A DNA stretch of 64,000 nucleotides from positions 33,537-97,536 of the forward strand of contig JAEYRZ010000115.1 of assembly GCA_023435265.1 (NCBI GenBank), in the 5' to 3' direction. The position numbers and the translations under genes were made by a program. The stretch is from Pseudomonadota bacterium. Lineage in GTDB: Bacteria > Desulfobacterota > Desulfobacteria > Desulfobacterales > Desulfosarcinaceae. Below, piece after piece: positions 9,416 to 17,504 of the stretch. Each line of letters starts with the position of its first letter. The first letter of the stretch is position 1. Under the pieces are notes generated by a model. That model was not told where the DNA came from. It was given only the letters and a program-made list of their open reading frames with translations, and searched no databases.

Positions 9416-10135
9416 GTGTATGATATCCGTACACCGCATCCAAAAGAGGAAATCGGTGAGTCAGACCAATCCGGTTCGCAGCTCCATCGCGTGAGGGTTT
9501 GGGATTTGCCGACGCGCGTGTTCCACTGGACCCTGGTGCTTCTGGTCGGCGTCTCGGTTGTGACCGTGAGGATCGGCGCCACGTGGATGGATTGCCATGC
9601 AATTTGCGGCGCCTCCATAATGGCCTTGATTTTATTTCGAATCGCATGGGGCTTCATAGGCGGACGGGAATCCCGCTTCGCGAGTTTTATGCGCGGCCCA
9701 GCAACCGTGATCCGCTATGCGAAGACACTGCACCGGCAGTCGTCGATGCGCTACCTCGGCCATAATCCAATGGGCGGCTGGTCCGTCCTGTTAATGCTTT
9801 TTTCTCTTTTCTTTCAGGCTGCAACCGGTCTCTTCGCAAACGACGATATTCTTACCGAGGGTCCGCTTTTCCATCTGGTCGGCAAATCCGCCAGTGACAG
9901 CCTTACCACCCTGCATCGCCTGAACAGCAGCGTTTTTATCGCTCTGGTCTTCCTGCATGTGTGCGCCGTACTGTTCTACCTCGTCTATAAAAAAGACAAT
10001 CTCGTGACGCCCATGTTCAGCGGCTTTAAATCCTGGCCCCGGAAGATCGACGCCGACGACGACAATGTCTGGATGGCCGTTGCGGTGACCGCTTTGTTGG
10101 CTTTGGGTGTCTATGGTATTTTCGGCCTCTCCTGA
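9416..10135 (+). CDS. Cytochrome b561-type di-haem membrane protein
   Basis: The start is the GTG at 9416, placed 5 bases after a strong AAGGGGAGGT; an upstream ATG at 9368 has no such site. The 239-residue product has four main hydrophobic helices (about 42-60, 65-85, 120-140, 175-200) plus a C-terminal one. It begins with the family signature RVWDLPTRVFHW. The paired His residues in helices 1 and 2 and later (LHRLN, FLHVC) would hold two b haems. This family (PF01292) passes electrons between the quinone pool and periplasmic c-type cytochromes or hydrogenases. No partner cytochrome is adjacent; the di-haem peroxidase at 3548 is the only c-type protein nearby, and a link is speculative. Confidence 0.88.
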   Translation: MYDIRTPHPKEEIGESDQSGSQLHRVRVWDLPTRVFHWTLVLLVGVSVVTVRIGATWMDCHAICGASIMALILFRIAWGFIGGRESRFASFMRGPATVIRYAKTLHRQSSMRYLGHNPMGGWSVLLMLFSLFFQAATGLFANDDILTEGPLFHLVGKSASDSLTTLHRLNSSVFIALVFLHVCAVLFYLVYKKDNLVTPMFSGFKSWPRKIDADDDNVWMAVAVTALLALGVYGIFGLS

Positions 10136-10247
10136 ATCCCGGGATCGTGGATCGGTTTCAGGATGGATATACTGCCCCCGGATGATTCATCGCCGATTTT
10201 TCAGGCTGAAAACGTTGCGCGGTGGCTGCCGTGAATCGGATGAAGAA

Positions 10248-10271
10248 AGCCGGCCCGAAACAAGGCCGGCT
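10248..10271. terminator. Perfect 8-bp stem-loop between converging genes
   Basis: AGCCGGCC (10248-10255) and GGCCGGCT (10264-10271) form an 8-bp stem with an 8-base loop. It lies between the converging cytochrome b gene and kinase gene. There is no T-run on either side, so it is a weak candidate for a bidirectional terminator. Confidence 0.35.
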
Positions 10272-10312
10272 GGCGGATCGTCTTGGGTGTCGATATAATG
10301 GATCCCATCGAC

Positions 10313-11905
10313 CTAGTCCGCACTTGTAACAGGCACCTGTTTGGCATGCTTCTTTATTGCAGCGATCAATTCCGCTGCCTGCACGTCTTTTTTTAAGAAT
10401 GCGTTCGCCCCTGCGTCATACATACTTTTTTGTTTGTCTTCACCGCTATACATAGAAAGGCCGATTACACCGATATCGGGTGCTTTATTTTTAATCATCC
10501 AAGTTGCCTGCGGTCCATCTAAAACGGGCATGGAATAGTCCATAAGGACCAAGTCCGGATGTAATTGAAGTGCATATGCTACTGCCTGCTCGCCATTCGA
10601 GGCTTCAGCCACTACTTTTATGTCAGGCTGATTTTGAAGCAAAGCCGCTAATCCTTGTCGCATGACTGCGTGATCATCTGCTATAACCACTGAAATAGAA
10701 GGTTTGTCCTGATTTTTGTCGAACTGGGCCTCTTTGGCTCTATTGTCGTTTTGATCGATAATCACTTCTTCCAAAAGGACTGGCAACTTCAATGAGATGC
10801 GGCTGCCTTGGTTCGGATTACTATGAATACCAAAGGATCCGCCAAGAGCTATTGCCCTTTCTTTGATATTAAACAAGCCAAATCCACCTTCAGTCCCCCC
10901 GAAAACATTTAGATTGCTCGGATCGAAACCAATGCCGTCATCGACAACGACGATTTTTATGAAGTTTTGCGATCTGGATAAATCAATGGAAACATTACTT
11001 GCTTTGGCGTGTTTGGCGCAGTTGAACATCAATTCCTGTATGCTACGAAAGACAAATGTGCTGATATCTTCATCAATTTCGGAATCACCTATGCCACATG
11101 TCACCTGAACTTGAAAACCAAATTGTTTGCCCAATTGTAATGCTTTTTTTTGTAATGCGCTTTTTAAATTTCCGCCGATTACAAATGCAGGATTCAACTC
11201 ATGGCTCAGGTTTCTGGAAGCATCCATGGCCTGAGAAAGTATATCGTACACGGGTTGAGCGGTTTGCGCCATATCGCTGTTTGAAAGGTCGCCGATTAGA
11301 ATTTCCATTTGCAGCCTTGCGGAGGCAAGCATTTGCTGCAGATCGTCATGCAGCACCTGGGCGATGCGTTTGCGCTCATTGTTTTCAGCGTGCGTCAGGT
11401 CCAGGGCAAGTTTCTGCAGCATCTCGGTGCGGGAGCGCAATTTTGCATTGGTTCGAACCAGATCCTTTAGCAGGTCCCTGACCTGATACTGACGCCGCCT
11501 GGCTTCTATTGCCGTGCGGATGACGCTTATCAATACGGGTCTTCTGACCGGTCGTTGAATCAGGCTGATCTCGCTGTGCACAGCCAGCATGTCGAAGCGC
11601 CGCATTTCATTCGCACGGCCGACTAAAATGATACCGGGAAGATTCGACCAATCTGGTTGATTGTTGAGCAACTCGGCCAGTTCATGCAGAGAATTTTCGG
11701 AAATGGCTTCATCGCCGACGATAAACGGTCCACACTCGCCGTGAATCTTCGATAGCAGGGCGTGCACGGATTCGCAGACAAAAATCTCAATATTTTGTTT
11801 CTCGAAGACGGTGCGAACCAGTTCGGCGTCGCGGCCGACGGGCAACAGGACCGGCAGAATCATCTGTTCATCGGTATTCAATTGGTTATGTAATGTGCGC
11901 GCCAT
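10313..11905 (-). CDS. Receiver-like/HisKA_3 histidine kinase with C-terminal receiver, coupled to kaiC-like gene
   Basis: The 530-residue protein starts at ATG 11905, whose A is the last base of the stop codon of the KaiC-like gene (TGATG arrangement), so translation is probably coupled. The N-terminal 130 residues look like a degenerate receiver: there is no clear DD pair, though the IILVGRAN...SLIQRPVRRPVLI region fits a receiver fold. HisKA_3 follows with RIAQVLHDDLQQMLA (His near 186). The HATPase_c has NCAKHA, DDGIGFD and GGFGLFNIKER. A genuine receiver ends the protein (VVIADDHAVMRQG, Asp near 455 in MDYSMPVLDG). Pairing with a KaiC homologue recalls the KaiC-to-kinase output of cyanobacteria and KaiC/histidine-kinase pairs in other bacteria; a direct interaction is inferred. 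Confidence 0.92.
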   Translation of the reverse strand: MARTLHNQLNTDEQMILPVLLPVGRDAELVRTVFEKQNIEIFVCESVHALLSKIHGECGPFIVGDEAISENSLHELAELLNNQPDWSNLPGIILVGRANEMRRFDMLAVHSEISLIQRPVRRPVLISVIRTAIEARRRQYQVRDLLKDLVRTNAKLRSRTEMLQKLALDLTHAENNERKRIAQVLHDDLQQMLASARLQMEILIGDLSNSDMAQTAQPVYDILSQAMDASRNLSHELNPAFVIGGNLKSALQKKALQLGKQFGFQVQVTCGIGDSEIDEDISTFVFRSIQELMFNCAKHAKASNVSIDLSRSQNFIKIVVVDDGIGFDPSNLNVFGGTEGGFGLFNIKERAIALGGSFGIHSNPNQGSRISLKLPVLLEEVIIDQNDNRAKEAQFDKNQDKPSISVVIADDHAVMRQGLAALLQNQPDIKVVAEASNGEQAVAYALQLHPDLVLMDYSMPVLDGPQATWMIKNKAPDIGVIGLSMYSGEDKQKSMYDAGANAFLKKDVQAAELIAAIKKHAKQVPVTSAD

Positions 11906-13398
11906 CAACTCTTCTGCCCATCGCCAATCAGTTTTTCCGCTTTGCCGACGTAGGAGGGATTTCCGGTCAAAATGCCAACAAATTCTGTTAAGACTGGGCC
12001 TACCTGGCAACCGTGGCTGGCGATTTTGAACTCGCGGATCGTATGCTCATGGCTTCCGTGCCGCTTTTTGACAACCGCAATGCAGCGGTGAATTCTTCCC
12101 AGTGCCTCGAAATGCCTCAACAAAATGATCGTATCGGCAATATAGCTGGGGTCGAAATCTGTTTCAATAATGCCTGTTGAACCTACTTTAGTGTCCGTGA
12201 TGATTGTCAACACGCCGACGCCGCTCAGGTAGCTGAGCAGTTCGTGCATCTGCGTCATAAGCAGGTGCTCATCGAACAACGCATTGAAGTAGCCGGTAAT
12301 ACTGTCGATCACGACGATCCTGGCCTTTTTCTCCTCGACGGCCATGCGTACGTTGTGCGCGAATTCTCCCGGTGACAATTGGTCGGCGCTCACCTGATGC
12401 ACCTCTACCAGTCCCTGGGCGATATACGCGGGCATCTCCATCTTCAGCGAAGCGCTGCGCCGCAGGAAGGTGTCTTTGCGTTCATCGAATAGAAATACAA
12501 TCGAGTGGTGCCCCTTTTTGGCAGCGGCCTGAACATAGAGGCTGGCCAGCGTACTCTTGCCGGCCCCGGTGCTGCCGGTGACCAGACAGGCGGTGCCTTC
12601 TTCCAGGCCGCCTCCCAATAGATTGTCAAGCTCCTTGATATCACTTGAAATCACTTGCCATTTATTTTTCCTGGAGACATCGCTGACCCCCGGCCAGGTG
12701 AAGACATCGAATCCTCCCGTTCGGATCCGATAATTTTGGTAGCCCGAAATATATTTGTGGCCCCTCATCTTTTTTACAATCAACTCGCGGCGAACTTGAC
12801 CGTAGGCAGGGATTCTCATCTCCATGGAGATCGTCCCGTGAACGATGGTACTGAATTCTGTGGCAAGCCGTTGTGGGTCGCTGGAGGTAAGCAAAGCCGT
12901 ACATCCCAGCGCGTGTATCATGTCCCGGAGCTTTAGAACCGATCTCCGCATCTGTTCCCAACTGTCGGTCAGCATGGACAGCTGAGTCATCGAATCCAAC
13001 AATAAGCGGCTCGGCTTGTATTTCTCGATCGCCTCGACAATGGCATTGGCGATTTCACCGAACTCGACTTCTCCCGCAGGAAAAACAGTTTGCACTGAAA
13101 TTGCAGAATCTCTCACATTCTGGGGCAATTCCATCAAATGAATGTTATCGAGATTCCAGCCGTGGGATTTTGCGACGTCGAAAAGCTCATCGCGCGTTTC
13201 GATCAAGCTGACCATCATCGCCCGCTCACCTGTCCGCACGCCTTCGAGCAGGAATTGCAAACCCAATGTTGTCTTGCCCACACCAGGAGGCCCCTCCACC
13301 AGATACGCCCTGCCTTTGGGCAAACCGCCCCTTAAAAGGGTATCCAGGCCGGGAATCCCTGTCAGCGCAAGTCCGGATTTATTTTTAGAATCGATCAT
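11905..13398 (-). CDS. KaiC-like double RecA-domain ATPase
   Basis: This 497-residue protein has two tandem KaiC/RecA domains, close to the roughly 519 of cyanobacterial KaiC. The first has Walker A GPPGVGKTTLG (near 35) and Walker B RLLLDSMTQ. The second has GSTGAGKSTLA (near 275) and RIVVIDSITGY. In the segment that carries the KaiC phosphosites I read TDFDPSYIADTI. By alignment from memory this keeps the residues matching Thr426 and Ser431 but has Tyr at Thr432. No kaiA or kaiB is in the window. Such proteins outside cyanobacteria often act in stress or signalling with histidine kinases, and here the gene is coupled to one. The start is ATG 13398 with GGAAGG upstream. Confidence 0.92.
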   Translation of the reverse strand: MIDSKNKSGLALTGIPGLDTLLRGGLPKGRAYLVEGPPGVGKTTLGLQFLLEGVRTGERAMMVSLIETRDELFDVAKSHGWNLDNIHLMELPQNVRDSAISVQTVFPAGEVEFGEIANAIVEAIEKYKPSRLLLDSMTQLSMLTDSWEQMRRSVLKLRDMIHALGCTALLTSSDPQRLATEFSTIVHGTISMEMRIPAYGQVRRELIVKKMRGHKYISGYQNYRIRTGGFDVFTWPGVSDVSRKNKWQVISSDIKELDNLLGGGLEEGTACLVTGSTGAGKSTLASLYVQAAAKKGHHSIVFLFDERKDTFLRRSASLKMEMPAYIAQGLVEVHQVSADQLSPGEFAHNVRMAVEEKKARIVVIDSITGYFNALFDEHLLMTQMHELLSYLSGVGVLTIITDTKVGSTGIIETDFDPSYIADTIILLRHFEALGRIHRCIAVVKKRHGSHEHTIREFKIASHGCQVGPVLTEFVGILTGNPSYVGKAEKLIGDGQKS

Positions 13399-13678
13399 AT
13401 TGGCCTTCCGCGGTTTCGTAACCCGACAAAAACCGGTTAATAGTCAGATCTTAAAACACCTGTTCACGCCCATAGACTGCTGTTTGGGGACAAGGCGCTC
13501 AGCGCCCGCGCTGATAGGATAATACTTTGTGCCGAATTTTATCTTCTGCAGGGACATGCCCGCTTCCCCGGTTGCGTGTTGAACAGGCACAGTCAAATGA
13601 CAGCGGCTTTCTCGATCCGGCCCGCTTTCGATTCCTGGGTCGTCTCCAATGTAACGGGACCGCTCGAATGCTGATTAA

Positions 13679-13843
13679 TTAAGAGCCTTTTCGTACTCTG
13701 GTGTGAACAAGGTCTTTTGTCAAATCCTTTGCCTTGACGCTTACTGTTACCTCCAGGTGGCTGTTTTTGGCCGAAACCCACACGCTGGCGCTTTTTCGCC
13801 GGGCATGCTTGATGATATCGGATAATCGTTCTTGAACGGCCAT
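13679..13843 (-). pseudogene. Remnant of a HisKA_3-family histidine kinase (HATPase N-box region)
   Basis: A 54-codon frame matches only the N-box region of the neighbouring kinases. It has AVQERLSDIIKHARRKSA where intact paralogues have AVQELLFNIVKHSGVKKA, followed by a hydrophobic strand. The strand then loses the DxGxGFD motif (it reads VKAKDL) and soon hits a stop. The upstream kinase core and the rest of the ATPase domain are absent. The fragment starts almost exactly where a copy of the palindromic repeat ends (13853-13897), so a deletion or repeat-associated rearrangement is likely. The 280 bases downstream (13399-13678) hold nothing recognisable. Confidence 0.6.
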
Positions 13844-13852
13844 GGAAAGGCT

Positions 13853-13897
13853 GCGCACCTTGCCTGGCGGCTCGATGCTCGTTTTACAAGCAGCCTG
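13853..13897. repeat. Partial copy of the palindromic intergenic repeat
   Basis: This segment matches the right arm of the repeat at 23034-23170 over about 40 bases, with few mismatches and small gaps. Shared blocks include CTTGCCTG, CGGCTCG and TGCTCGTTTT. It sits between the kinase remnant and the stop codon of the universal stress gene. The left half of the element is missing. Confidence 0.6.
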
Positions 13898-13901
13898 ATA
13901 A

Positions 13902-14837
13902 TTATCCGAATAGCTTCACCGGTGTCGAAAAGCCGGGCGGTTTGATGGCGAGCACCGAACATTCCAGTTGGTCCAGAATGGCCTCGGCGGTGTTGCCGAT
14001 GATCAGCCCTGAAATACCGGTGCGGGCAATCGTCCCCATCACGACAATGTCCGCCTGCAGCTCTGCCGACAATTCTGCAATAATTTTCTTTGCCGGCCCC
14101 ATATGCAGATGAAAGCGTGGAGAAATTCGATCATATGCCTCTGGACCGATCTGGTCGAGTAGCGCATCACCCAATTGGTGGAATCCTTTTTGATGAAGCG
14201 CGTATTGTTTCTGGACATGCGCGTCAACAATGCGGTCATCTGAAATGTCGCCTCTCGAGAGTATGGACTTTTCGGCAAACGTCTCCCATGCATGGACCAG
14301 ATGCAAGTCGGCAGAGTCGGTCAGCGCAAGCGAACAGGAAAGCCCGATAATCTCGTGATTGAGGGCTTCTTCTGATGTCGAGGGATTCAGGGGATTGAAA
14401 TCAACAGCCGCAAGAATGCGATGGTAATGGTTTTTTTCAGGCGGTTTCATTAGCCAAACCGGACACGGACATTTGCGCAAAAGATGCATGTCGTCGCTGC
14501 CGAATATCCGTTTCATGAAAAAGGGTTGTTCCGCCGGTTTGAGTACTATGTCATGCGCATTGCGCAGCACGGCGTGAATGACTTCGAGGAAAGTTGTGCC
14601 CATCAGCACATCATTTTGGATCGCCAGGCGGCTGCGGTAGGGACCGATCAAGGATTCCAGGTTTTTCTTGTGGGAATTTATTACATCCGTTCTGTACGCA
14701 TCGTCGACAGCCGGGACTACCTCGATGACCGACAGTTTGGCCTGGTTGTTCTCCGCCAATGAGATTGCGCGTTCCAGCGCCGAAACTTGATCGACAGCCT
14801 TTTCGGTGACGTAGAGAATGTTTTTGAAAGGTTTCAT
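13902..14837 (-). CDS. Tandem universal stress protein (UspA family)
   Basis: This 311-residue protein contains two Usp domains in tandem, roughly 1-145 and 155-305, the layout of UspE-type proteins. The second domain keeps the ATP-binding signature VVMGTIARTGISGLIIGNTAE, near the classical GxxGxxGxxxGS...G pattern. The first is more diverged, with MGTTFLEVIHAV and KCPCPVWLM. The protein should be cytoplasmic, binding ATP or AMP and acting in survival under stress, but the precise role is not readable. The ATG at 14837 follows AGGTGGGGT. It lies 62 bases downstream of the MgtE-like transporter gene on the same strand, so the two may be one transcript. Confidence 0.9.
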   Translation of the reverse strand: MKPFKNILYVTEKAVDQVSALERAISLAENNQAKLSVIEVVPAVDDAYRTDVINSHKKNLESLIGPYRSRLAIQNDVLMGTTFLEVIHAVLRNAHDIVLKPAEQPFFMKRIFGSDDMHLLRKCPCPVWLMKPPEKNHYHRILAAVDFNPLNPSTSEEALNHEIIGLSCSLALTDSADLHLVHAWETFAEKSILSRGDISDDRIVDAHVQKQYALHQKGFHQLGDALLDQIGPEAYDRISPRFHLHMGPAKKIIAELSAELQADIVVMGTIARTGISGLIIGNTAEAILDQLECSVLAIKPPGFSTPVKLFG

Positions 14838-14899
14838 ATCACCCCACCTCTATCGGGAAAGAGATCATCAACAGGGTTCCAGGTATATGCCCCATCAGC

Positions 14900-15886
14900 T
14901 CACAGCAACGCTTCGGCGAGGCTGAAGTAGATGAGAAGCGTAGAGATATCGGTGATGGCCAGGGTCACCGGACCGGAGGCAATTTTAAGGTCGAGCTTTA
15001 ACTTGTGTAAAAGCGATGGAACGCTCAGTCCGAATAAGCTGGCGGCGCACAGGTTTAGTACAATGCTGGATCCGATAGCAATCGCCGCAAAAGGATTGCC
15101 GCGCCAGACCCAGATAATCAGGCCAACCAGAAGACCGCATGCCGTTCCCAGCATAAGAGCCGTACCCGCCTCGCGTCGGGACGCCCGCACAAACCATCTG
15201 AACGTCGGTATTCTCGATCTTAACGCTTGGATCGTAACGGTCATGGACTGCATGCTGACACTCTCGCCCAGTCCCAAAACCAAAGTGAGAAAAAAAGCGA
15301 GAACGAGGCTTTTAGCCAGTGTCATTTCGTAGACACCGGCCAACAACGCGCATATGGTACCGCTGAGAATGGTTGCAAGTAACCATGGGAACCGAAAACG
15401 AAACGCTCGTATCGGCGATGCGTCTCGTACCTGCAGGAGGCGAAAGCCGATCGTTTCAAACACCCTGTCCATGCTGGTCTGATCGGCCAAATCGAAAGCC
15501 TCATCCGTAAACATGCCGATATCCACCACACCCAGGATATGGCGATGTTCATCCACTACAGGAAACGCCAACAGTTTATGCAGCACGAAAAACTCGTAAG
15601 CTTCCAGTACGGTCGCGCGCTTGGGGATCGTGATCACCGGGCCGATCATCACTTCGCAAATACATTGCTCCAAATCGGATGCGAGTAAACGTCGGGTCGG
15701 CACAACGCCCACGAGGCGGCCATTGTCGTCCACGACGTAAAAATAGACGATCCGGTCACCGATCCCCTTTTTCTTCCTGATGTTGTCCAAAGCCTCCTGG
15801 ACGGTGGAATCTTTGTGCAGCTTCGCAAAATCTTTACGCGCGAGTGTTATCACCGGCTTGTGCAGAGGGCCTGTTTGCTTGGTCAT
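14900..15886 (-). CDS. MgtE-like divalent cation transporter lacking the N-domain
   Basis: The preferred start is ATG 15886 (AAGGA upstream), giving 328 residues; a GTG at 15949 would add 21. Two CBS domains occupy about 15-140 (GRLVGVVPTRRLL, HILGVVDIGMF). They are followed by five hydrophobic segments typical of the MgtE pore domain (LGLGESVSMQSMTVTIQAL, LVLNLCAASLFG-like and SGPVTLAITDISTLLIYF). Full-length MgtE is about 450 residues and begins with a helical Mg2+-sensing N-domain, which is absent here. Mg2+ or Co2+ uptake gated by the CBS pair is the family expectation. Loss of the N-domain suggests altered gating or a different trigger such as nucleotide. Confidence 0.87.
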   Translation of the reverse strand: MTKQTGPLHKPVITLARKDFAKLHKDSTVQEALDNIRKKKGIGDRIVYFYVVDDNGRLVGVVPTRRLLASDLEQCICEVMIGPVITIPKRATVLEAYEFFVLHKLLAFPVVDEHRHILGVVDIGMFTDEAFDLADQTSMDRVFETIGFRLLQVRDASPIRAFRFRFPWLLATILSGTICALLAGVYEMTLAKSLVLAFFLTLVLGLGESVSMQSMTVTIQALRSRIPTFRWFVRASRREAGTALMLGTACGLLVGLIIWVWRGNPFAAIAIGSSIVLNLCAASLFGLSVPSLLHKLKLDLKIASGPVTLAITDISTLLIYFSLAEALL

Positions 15887-16261
15887 CTTGATCGATATCC
15901 TTTCTGTTATCCCGGCCAGACCGGTGATGATGCTGCTTAGTATTGGCACGCATTCGACATACTCAATCCATTGTCACGCCTGAAGGCTGAGTTCCCCGCC
16001 CCGGTTGATCTCACAATGAGACTACAGTTTCTCAAGCAGCCAGAGAAACAAAAGATGATGCCGCCGAATGCAGCCAGTTTTTCCCGAAAATGATTTGTTG
16101 TATGTCTTGGGTGCGCTCTCGATTTCAGGCCGTTGAGAAGGTCCCTATTCAGCGTCGGGCGATTTGATACGGTTGCTTCGCATAAAGCCTCCATTGACAA
16201 ATACAAATGGACTCACCTCAGTCATGAAACTGCTTGGGTGGCCTTGATTCAAATCATTTGC
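15887..16261. other. Intergenic region, no gene seen
   Basis: These 375 bases lie upstream of the MgtE-like gene. I see no supported coding frame, no convincing riboswitch and no clear promoter. Confidence 0.35.
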
Positions 16262-16621
16262 TTAAATCTCGGGGTAAGGAGGCGCCCGGATGCCAATAGC
16301 CGTATGCTCAGGACATTGGGCGGAGCGATCGCGAAAGTCGGTTGGAATGTATATGGACAGATCGGCCGAATCGGTTGACTTCTGGCCTATAATCAGGGCG
16401 TCTTTGCTTAGTCCATCGGAAGATTTTAGATTGGCCCGGTTATCGAAAGCGGCAGCGGCAACCGTACGCCCCGTGATGGCGGGTGTGAACAGAACGGTTT
16501 TTGGGCTTTTCTGCGGATTCTGCATTCCAGCCGGTTCATGTGCCGTGACGAACGGCAGAATGCAGAGTACCAGAAGCAGAGAAACGGTGAGCCGCAATGT
16601 GCGATTTGCCCTCAAAATCAT
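16262..16621 (-). CDS. Small putative exported protein, unknown function
   Basis: From ATG 16621 (GGAAG just upstream) the frame encodes 119 residues. The first 30 form a good signal peptide: basic MILRANRTLR, a Leu/Val-rich core and a likely cleavage after VTA. The mature part is polar with no motif I recognise. The frame also extends upstream to 16771, but that part has no ribosome site and precedes the signal peptide, so I left it out. It is isolated between long non-coding stretches, which lowers confidence that it is real. Confidence 0.45.
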   Translation of the reverse strand: MILRANRTLRLTVSLLLVLCILPFVTAHEPAGMQNPQKSPKTVLFTPAITGRTVAAAAFDNRANLKSSDGLSKDALIIGQKSTDSADLSIYIPTDFRDRSAQCPEHTAIGIRAPPYPEI

Positions 16622-17033
16622 TCGGCTTCCAAATAAATGGAGGCAACGCAATTGTGCATGATACAGCACCTTCCGGTTGATATAGTACCCTGCAGCCAAA
16701 TGGCATGTGCTTCTATCTTTGCTTACCAGCTGTACGCGCATATTCCAACTTTTTTGTTGAACCTGAGACAAATAAACGCTTATTCGACAATCCAGTCCAT
16801 CCGAACCTGGTTTTGTTAATCAATGGTTAATAAGTGGCCCCATTCTGTGAGTGTCGATAAGAGCGTCCGCTCGGGTAATTTTTCGACGCGACAAAGCGCA
16901 TCTCGGTGAGGTCAAGTTTCCAGGCGGCCCAGAGACCAACGCTCGAGCGAATGCGATAGCACCCTTGAAAAGGTGGATATAGTAGGCATTTTACTGGCAA
17001 GTGATTGCCAAGTGTATCGAATTTGGGGGCGAA
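16622..17033. other. Intergenic region with an inverted repeat near rnk
   Basis: This region of about 410 bases has no supported gene. An imperfect dyad, ACTGGCAAGTGATTGCCAAGT (16993-17013 without the last base of the flank), sits about 20 bases ahead of the rnk-like start. It could be an operator. Spacing of its GG and GC is one base short of a sigma-54 site. Confidence 0.35.
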
Positions 17034-17447
17034 ATGAATATGAAACCCAAAATCATCATTTCTTCGCGTGATTTAGAGCGGCTCGAGAACCTTTTAGAAT
17101 CCCTTCCGCATGATGCATTTCCGGGGAAAGAAGATCTGGAAGATGAATTGGCTCGGGCGGAAGTGGTGGACCCGAAAAGTGTCCCGCCTCATGTGGTGAC
17201 CATGAATTCAGCCGTAAGGTTTAAAGTGGCATCCACAGATCAAGAATATACGATGACACTGGTATATCCCAAGGACGTTAAACATGATGGAAGCACGGTA
17301 TCGATCCTGGCACCGGTAGGCAGTGCGCTCCTCGGCCTTTCGCAAGGAGATGAAATTGAGTGGCCTAAACCTGGCGGCGGCGTTTTGCGCGTTCGCATCG
17401 AGGAAGTTACATACCAGCCCGAACGCTCCGGCGAGTACCATCGATAG
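17034..17447 (+). CDS. rnk: Rnk/GreA-C-terminal-domain transcription regulator
   Basis: This 137-residue protein starts at ATG 17034, behind GGGGGCGAA. A short helical N-arm (about 1-45, ISSRDLERLENLLESL) is followed by the GreA/GreB C-terminal FKBP-like domain (VVTMNSAVRF, MTLVYPKDV, SILAPVGSALLGLSQGDEIEWP). This is the layout of Rnk, the regulator of nucleoside diphosphate kinase. Rnk binds RNA polymerase near the secondary channel but lacks the long coiled-coil of GreA, so it competes with Gre factors and does not rescue backtracked complexes. It is a single gene with no obvious operon partners. Confidence 0.9.
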   Translation: MNMKPKIIISSRDLERLENLLESLPHDAFPGKEDLEDELARAEVVDPKSVPPHVVTMNSAVRFKVASTDQEYTMTLVYPKDVKHDGSTVSILAPVGSALLGLSQGDEIEWPKPGGGVLRVRIEEVTYQPERSGEYHR

Positions 17448-17504
17448 CTCACAAGCCAGATTGGAGTTTCACCAGCATGCCAAATGCCTTCATCGCACCG
17501 CTAA

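Noticed and set aside
13399..13678. Possible kinase sequence beyond the 13679 remnant
   Set aside because: No similarity to HATPase motifs can be found in any frame downstream of the stop.
16993..17013. Possible sigma-54 promoter before rnk
   Set aside because: GG and GC are only nine bases apart on either strand, one short of the strict ten, and the dyad explains the sequence better.
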